Source: Protula sp. h YS-2021 (Eukaryota > Annelida > Polychaeta > Sabellida > Serpulidae). Taken from it: 64,000 bases of DNA. The stretch is taken from the NCBI GenBank assembly GCA_949752745.1, contig OX457024.1, positions 46,008,490-46,072,489 of the forward strand, given 5' to 3'. The position numbers and the translations under genes are program-made. Shown one piece after another: positions 13,801 through 22,800 of the stretch (within the stretch, counting starts at the first letter, position 1; the number at the start of each line of letters is the position of its first letter). The notes beneath the pieces are model-generated. The model was not told the DNA's origin, did no database searches, and saw only the letters and a program-made list of their open reading frames with translations.

Positions 13801-16800
13801 GTCGCCCTGTGGCTCATTGTTCCGATGAACAACTTATATTGTGTACCAATTGATATATAATGAAATGACGGTGGTTGGATTTGATTACTTTAATGCTTAC
13901 TATTAGAAAACCGGACTGAATAACTGTCAAAATCCGCAACATATGCGTTCATAAGTAAACCACATGGCCAATTGCAAAACGTGGCAGAAACATGTCAGAC
14001 ACCTGTCATTATTTGTCAAAAAGTTGTCACTAGTTCGTCCACCTGGACAATTTTGATGTGAAAGGACTGATCTCTGGATTTCACGCCTTGTAATTCTTCC
14101 ACCGCCAAAACTTAATCTTTTGAAGATGTCAAAAAAAAAACAGACCGATTTCAATCATCACTTCAGAAATCAGTAAATAAACTGATGATATTAGTTATGA
14201 ACTAAAAATAAATTCTGACATCAAAAATTGAAACGAGTAAAAGAACTCTAACTTACAATATCAAGTAATTCGAGACTTCACCAACACTGGTCAAATGGCT
14301 GAATTTTTAACACTAGCCTTTAAAATGTTTCTATAATTTGTTATCGGATCGTTTTTTTATGACTTTTATGAATGTTCGGAAAGAAGTCACCTCATGAAAA
14401 CCTAATTTTGATTTAGTCGCTTTTAGCTACTTTTCAAGATTTTTCTCTTCACATAATTTTGATCGGATTGCCTTAAAATTTTATTCCTTACTTCAAACCG
14501 CATATGAGCTGGAGTTCCCCCAACGAGATATTGAATGACTCACGGTTTATGGATTCTTATATAATGATTATTGTGCTTAACGGGTCGAAAATGAACTCAG
14601 AATCTAACCGTTTCGGAGATAAAAGCCAATTTTCAGTTTGTGACCTTGGCCTTGGACAGTAACTACAAATGGGCTGCATGGACAAAATTCTTCAAAATTT
14701 AAAAGAAATTCGATCAACATTCTGGAGTATTTTCAAAATTGGCTATCAAAATATGTTTAAAAAAAACGCCTCTATCGTGGGATCGTCCATTTGACAAATA
14801 TGTGACAAGAAATGACAAGTCAATGACAAAGACAAAGTTTTGACAAATTTACATTGGTGAGTTAGGCATCGTTAGGTTGACGTATTTTGGGTCGATTTTC
14901 TTTGCCATGGCAACTTCACAGGAATGTTGAGAAAATTATTCATGACATTATTATCATGGGTTTCTTACACAAAAAGAGTGCCATATCTATTTCAAAGTGA
15001 TTTCGATGTATCCCTCTTCGACGTCATTCTGTCTCGGCTTCTATGTTCACTCCCTAAAAAACTGGAGTACCGATTTTGCGTAGCTCTCATAGACGAAACT
15101 GTGAATCCCCTTATAAGCCAAATCACACTTTGTGCGTTCCGAATAAAACGGGTAAAAATGAAAAAAAATGATAGAAATTTTGCGTAAATGTCAAATTTCT
15201 CTGCAACAAAGAGAAACCGTGTTTTTTAAGAACCCATATCCTATTTTTTTTAATTTATTAAAAGTTTTAACAAATAGTTTTAAGTTTCAATTTCTTTTAT
15301 GTTTCGAGTATGAGCTGTTTTTGCTATATTTCTTCTATCATTTCTTCCATTTTTTCAACCGGTTCCCATGCAGTCGAAACCCACAAAGTGTGATTGGGTT
15401 TATTATGAGATACACTTTCTCAAGTATATGGCGCTAAAGGATATTCAACAGTAAAATGAGTAAAGCAGGATTCGGTCTATCCACGTCAAATTTCCCCTTA
15501 GCCAAATTACACTTTGGATGTTCCGATTAAATGCGCAAGAATTTTGAATTTCGATCACGAGGGAACCTGTAAAAAATGAAATAAATGATGGAAAAATATG
15601 GAAGAAATATCTCAAAAACAGCTCATACTAGGAACATAAAAGAAACTGAAACGATCTGCTAAATCTTCTAATTAAATTTCAAAATAGCGTACGGGTTGTT
15701 TAAAACCCCCGATTGCTCTTTGGTGCAAGAGAAATTTAACATTTAGGCGAAATCTCTCTATCATTTCTTTCATTTTACCCGATTATTTTTATTCGAAACG
15801 CAGAATTTGTGCGCATTATTATTGGAAACGCCAAAACTGTGATTTGGCTTATCTACTGTCTACCCACGAGTAAGAGTACAAGGACGAGACAGTAATTGGG
15901 ACACAATTATTGGTTTTTAATGATTTTAGGGAAATATCCCTCAGCTTATACGTGAACAAATATGTACCACCGACAGAAGAGGTCTAACCAAACATTGCTA
16001 ATACAAAACACTGCAACTTCCCACTAAACGGACATTAAAATACATAAAGGTATAAATTGTGTTTCTAAGGTAAACAATAGACAAGTTTGGGACATAAAAT
16101 GTAGGGCTGAACATGAACCAATCACAAACAGCGTTACAACCGATGTCCCAGAACATGAACCAATCACAAACGGCGTTACAACCGATGTCCCAGGACAAAG
16201 ATGGCGACGTCAACAAATAAACAGCTGATCAATCTGGCTGGTTTTATTAACTTTTCTCTTGAACAACAAATGATACTTTCAATTTTATGTTACAATATTA
16301 TGAGATATACTTTCCCAAGTATGTAGATCTAAGGATATCCAATAGTAAAATGAGTAAAGCAGGTTTCAGCCTATCTGCGTCAAATGTCTCATTCTACCCT
16401 CCATCCCATTCTACGGTTTGGGCCTTGTAGTACTTGCACGAGTAGCTCCAAGAAGCGGTGCGCTAAAAAGTTTCCAGGCACAGAGACACAGAGATATACG
16501 ATATTATACAAGTCAGAGCTACTCGGAGCTTAGCTCCGAGTAGCTCTGACTTGTATAACATCGTATATCTCTCTGTCAGAGCTACGAAGCCTTCCATTGC
16601 TCCCCTAATAGGGGTCGACTTCATATGTTCTGAGGCACGAATCTTGCATACCGGCCCCTATTATTCAAACATCTACAGAAAGTTCATGCCCAATATGCCC
16701 TTTTTGTAAAACAGGCACAGTTTCTAGTGAGCTGTATGTCTTTTAATTGTTCATAAAAGTGCAGAAAAGTTCGCTTCCGCACCCACGTGTTAAATGTTTG

Positions 16801-19800
16801 TTTACATTCTGGCCTTTAAATGTCACGTGACCAAAGTCAAAGGTCAGGAAATTTAAATAAAGGGATTGTAGTTTATTTGTAAAATATATACTAAAATAGT
16901 TGATAGATGCAGAATTACGTATAAATTTATTTTGTACACCCACAGTATTTGACTTTTTATTTTTACGTTCTTTTTGAAATATAAATTTAAAAGTTTTTTG
17001 GTGGATAATTGCAAAAATTATTGTTACTATTTCACGTAATAAAGTATGCTCCCTGTTTACAAACAAATGTCACTTATTGCGGGAGATTAGGGGTTATTTC
17101 CGTATTATTTTCTTTTAAAGAAAGCGTAACACAGAAGTTGTATATGATTACCGTAGTACTTTGAGGGCCTTTAGCAAATACCAATAAAAACCTATAGGTC
17201 GTTGAATCTCGCACAAAGTAGCCACAGGGGTGCCTCAAAGCGAGCGCAGTTGACTTACTTATCATTATATAGCGAGGCGTTGAAGCGGTGCCTGGAAACT
17301 TTTTAGCGCACCGCTTCTTGGAGCTACTCGGAGCTATTGCACGAGTAACGATAATAGAAGATTGGTCTGGAATCCAAATCCTAGTTTTTGCTTACGTACA
17401 TTGATATCTGGTAAAATTAATAGTAAACTTTATATGTTTATTTACTTACTGCAAGACACATTTTTAATGAGCAAGGTGAAAAGATGAAGTGATTTTCTCT
17501 ACCGTTTCACTTGTTTATCTAAAGGCTATGTATTTATCGGTGTTATTAATTGTACGGGAAGGTTACTGGACTGACTGACAAAGACAATAGGGCCAAAATT
17601 GAAAGAACAAATATTTCACACTTGGCAAGTCAAAGACTTACAAAAAGTGTATTGGAATTGTACAGGGCCAATGTTTCTGACCTTTTTCTTTTTACCGTTC
17701 CGTATTTTTTGTCTTTTCGACTTCCCTGATCATACTGGCACTAGAATTCCCAAACTTCAACATAGAGTACTTGATCTGAGGTTTTGCACCTCGGTTTTTG
17801 TTTTCGCCTTTGTCTTCATTTCATGATCAAAATGTGAAGGAAAAAAAACAGTGACGTTTTGCCCAGAAAAGTAACGATTAAAATCTGCAGAAGTATTTGC
17901 GAACAAGTCTCTCTCATCTGCCAACAGCCATACTATGCGTACCATAAATGATGTGTGCTTTATTTGCATAAGCCAAATACGTTGAGCACAGAGAAGCTAC
18001 GCACTATTCTTGATAAGGGTCTGGAGGGGAGGAGGATGCCGTTTCATAGAGTTAGTGAGAATGTAACAAAGCTATGTGTTTTTCTAGAAAGGTTTCGAAT
18101 AGCAAAACATTTTCTTAGAAAGGTTTCAGAATCCGAAAAAATTCTAGCCTCTAAAGGAAAAGTAAATCAAAAGCAAGCTTAAAAGTTCATAAAATTCTGC
18201 TCGAAGGGAGAAAGTGATTTTTAAAATATTATTTTTTTGCCAAGTGTTTAATATTTCGCCTTTGAAAAATAGATTCTCCTTTGTATAGATGCAGCTCTTA
18301 ATGCTAGGACTGAACAGCGATGAAATTGTTTCATTTGTTTTGATTCCACGGCTATTAATTTTAGGTTTTCTGGTCCTGTTAGGTTTATAAAGACATCTGG
18401 AAAAGAGTTGCTCCTATATTTAAAAAAATCCTGCTAGCAGTAAAAATGTTTTCTTTCGCTGACACTGAATATTAAAAGATAGTTACTGCACTAGAACTTT
18501 AACCTGTAAGAAAAATAATGTAATGTAGACTTTTAAAGAAATACCAGAAAAATATCCAAAAATTCGAATTCTCATTGACAACCAGGAGAAATCTGAATAT
18601 ACTCTATAAAATGCAGGCGATTTATAAAAGATCTTAAGAGGATAAAGTTTCAAGAAGATAAGGCTTGCACCCAAACAAGAAATTTATAATTACATAAATT
18701 GTTTTAAGTAACGTAAACACGTTGTATTGAAAAAGCATGTGATTTATGGTCTTTTTTATTCAATTTTTAGACAGCTTGCAAAGGTACAAAATCCCACCAT
18801 AAGTGTAAAAAAAAAACGAAAAAAAGGCTTTTATTTTAAATCGTACTACCTCTGCTGAAAGCAATAGTTTGAAATTTTATCTGTCACCAGGTAAACTTCA
18901 AAACAATCGTTGTTTAAATCATTTCAGTGAAAAAAGGAAGAAAAATGATATATTTTTTATATCCAAAGAATTTATTATTTTCTTATTTCAGCCATATAAT
19001 CACACAAGTCAAATTTTTTTTAGAAAAGCCTTTAAAAGACGTATTTAACCCCTGTTTACTTTTATATTGAGCTTGTCAAGTTGGACCATAAAATGGGGAA
19101 CTGCTGGAAATCCCTAATTGCCCACTAATAAATAAAAAAACGAAGCACAATCTCCAAACAAAGTAACTACGTTAAAAATCAGTAAATTATTTTAAAACAA
19201 ATCGATGACAATTTGTGGTAGGGTGTCCTACTGTAACCATTTATCCATAGACCGTTTTGACAAAAATAGTACCAATTTTTTTAAAAACCCAGAATTTCTT
19301 GTTGGGTACTTGTTCCGTAGTTCTTAAGTAAAATTGTGTACAAGTAAGGAGCCCGGTATATGGATGATATCTGACAATTTTTGTAGGTGTATTTTAAAAC
19401 TCCGATTTGAAACTAATTTTCTAAGTGACTGAAATTCTTACATTTGAAAGTGACATATGAAATTCGTGTTTTTAAATATTGAACAGCGGGAAATGGTTCA
19501 ATGGCTTTTATAACACTACCTCTTAAACATTTTGCATTTGGCCAGTATATAGAAATTCAAATAGACTAAAAAAACTTCAATAGTATGACACATCTAGGTA
19601 GTGTTTATTTCTTATTTCTGTTTGTTTTTCCTTGAGGGGGTTAGGGTATATTTGCAATCCAGTCAAATCATATTTTGGAAATCATGTATGAACTATTACA
19701 ATCAATGCTCAATGAATACTTGTACTTTAAACACTTTAAACATTGTACTGAAAAAAACATTGTACTGAAGTTTGTGTTCATAGTTCCTGTGTAGAAGAAA

Positions 19801-22800
19801 AAACAAATTGTGAACTTCAAAACACAGCTATGTATTTTCAATGAGCGTTTTTCAGTTCGAAATCCAATCAGACAATATATATATATATGTTGGGGATGGA
19901 AGCGATTGCTTTTGGGGGATATATTCTAATCTTACACACGGAAATGTTTTATGTTTCTCTGTAGTTGTTGAAGAATAATCGACATGTATTGCATATAAAT
20001 TGCAAATTTGATTTAGATCTAAGTGGAAATTCATTTTTGTAATTAATCAAATATAGTTTACATATTGGCTCCTAAGTAACATATGCACATATTTTTCTTT
20101 TAATATTATTTTGTGCTTATTTCTGCTTCTCTGCCAAGTGGGACACGATTTCCCAGATTCAACTAGATTTCCTTTCTTGGTTTCTGTTCATTTAAAATAA
20201 TTTCAAGATTAATTCTGGACGACTTGAATTTGTGTACTGAGATTTTAAATCTAATACAATGCCAATCAAGATTTTAGCTAAAATAAGATAAATATAGATA
20301 GATAGATAGATAGATAGACAGATAGCTAGATAGACAAACAGAGAGAGAGAGAGAGATAGAGAAAGAGAGATAGGGAGAGAGATTAAGTTCTATTTTAAAT
20401 TAAGTTAAATGGAAAATTAGGAGCTCATTGTAATAATTGCATTATTACAAAATCCATTTACTCTTCTATCTAAATTCAACGCATTCCAAACATACATGTC
20501 AATTTTTTATATTTTTAAAGTACATAACTCATATAAACCGAGTTTTTAATTTTAAAATGCCATTGCCAATAAATGTCTCGCTGTCTGCAACGATGCAGGT
20601 GCACACATAAGATGCACGAGGAAATTTTCTTCAATACTGAAGTTGGTGTTAAACTAGATAACTTAATGTAAATATTATCTGTGCTGTGGTGTTAAACGAA
20701 CGATTGTGAAGCAATATACAACATGTTTCTTTGTCATATTGTAAACACTGTTCTGTTTCACGTTCAGTGGTTGTTGTTTGCAGTAATGTTTTTGGTGCAA
20801 GACAATATTTACAACATTGCCAACTGTCTAAATTATGCTTTTCGTCTGTTTGTTATTTAGGTTTTACTGTACGTCCTCATTGTTTGCAAAATGTCTTGAA
20901 CGGGGCAGTTTGGTTATAATTGGGTCCCATGAATTTATCAACACAACCCCTTGCCTTCCAACCATTTAAATTTGTTTGTGTACACTGTGAGACTTACTGT
21001 ATGGTCTTCTACAGACAAAAGGCTTTGACCAGTCGCACGGGTGGTTTTCCCATTTCTTGCTGTGCCATCTGTACGTGCCACACGGCCCAACCCCTTCTCC
21101 TGCATTACACGCTGCTTCAGGCCTTGCTTCACATGCCCAATTTCTACATGTGTACATACCAAAACCATTCAAAATACAATAAGGATATCTATGGCTGTAT
21201 GTTTGTGTAACTCTGCGTTTGCAAAAGCCTTTCAATGTTTGAACCTTTCAACTTGTCGATATTTTTATATCTGTTAAAAGAATATGAGATTTCGCATTTT
21301 GCTTAGGGCTAAAATAAAATAGATAATTTTTGCACGTGGATTGTTTTTATGTAAACTGCGAAATGGATAAAATCTCTACTTGATATAAATAAATGTTTTC
21401 TCACACAAGAGTAGGATCAAGGGGTCCTGGTTGTGAACCGTCTGTCCATATCCAGTTATTTGGATCAGCATCATCTTGGCGTAATCCAAACCAAACATCA
21501 TGTTGTCGGTAGTAAATGAGACTTTCTGTGAAATTCTACCAGAACAAAAATCATAAATACATTAGGTTGCACAACAATCGCCTTACAAAATAAATAAACA
21601 ATTTCGATTATGTGATGTTATTGTCATTCAAGATAAATACTTTACCTTAGTTGAAATTAGGTTTGGTGTGAAGAGTTCAAAACTTGACGAAACAAATCTG
21701 TTAGCAAGTCTTACAGTTTGTAGTTTATTTTGAAATAAAATATTGGAGGCCAGAAAATAGATACACATTATTTTCTGAAAAAATTACCTCATATTATTAT
21801 GTTAATAAATGCGCATATTGAAGCAAGTAAACTGATAAGGTGAAAATTTAAATTGAAGATTACTGTCAGACAGAAAAAATGGAAAACATGTGAAGAGTAC
21901 TCACTTTTTCGCCCTCGCTATTTTGGGCCATAAGATCTCCGTTAAAATTAATGCACACTTGTCTTGCTGTGTCATAGTCATATGCGGCATTACTCATATG
22001 ATAACAGTAGTCGCCATAGCCCGCCCATGTGTCTGGGCAGCTGTATGTGGCTAAGGTAGTTGCTGTGAAAAAATACAAGTATTCTAAATATATCATATGA
22101 TAACAGTCGTTGCCATAGCCCGCCCATGTGTCTGGGCAGTTTATGTGGTTAAGGTGGTTGCTGTGAAAAAATACAAGTATTCTAAATAGATCATTAAATA
22201 AATAGTAAATCAATAAGTAAGTAAACAAATACTGCGATGTTTTCTTTAGCGAAGTTGGTATGTAAACCATGATCTATGGTGGCTGAGAGCACACATCATT
22301 CAATTATAAATATGAGCACGTAGCATCAGGCAGACGAATGAGATCTTCGAACGATGACACATATCCTTTACAACAACCTGGCAAGGAAGAAAAATATGCT
22401 TGTTTTTCATTACCTTTTTGTAAAGATCTTTCATTTTTTCCTAAAAGGCTGGATCTTTATAGTTTTGAGGCATTAATGTCGTCGCATTTGTAATAACGTT
22501 CCTTGCTTCGATTTTAGCACAGTGCAGTTTAACGGTCTTAATCAGTTTTAAATAACATTACCATGACATTATTATTTTCTAAACATTTAGTATGAACCAT
22601 TTACATTGATTGTTTGAAAATGCGAGCTTTGAAAGCCAGAACGAAAAGGTCAATTTCAGTACTTCTTTGACATGTGGCTATTTTTTTTCAAATTCTGGAA
22701 ACGGGGTCGGATGGCCGATTTTTTACTGTAAAATATAGGCCCACTGAGTTATTTTATTTATTTGCAATTTAACTACCATCATTGGGAAATGAAAAACAGG

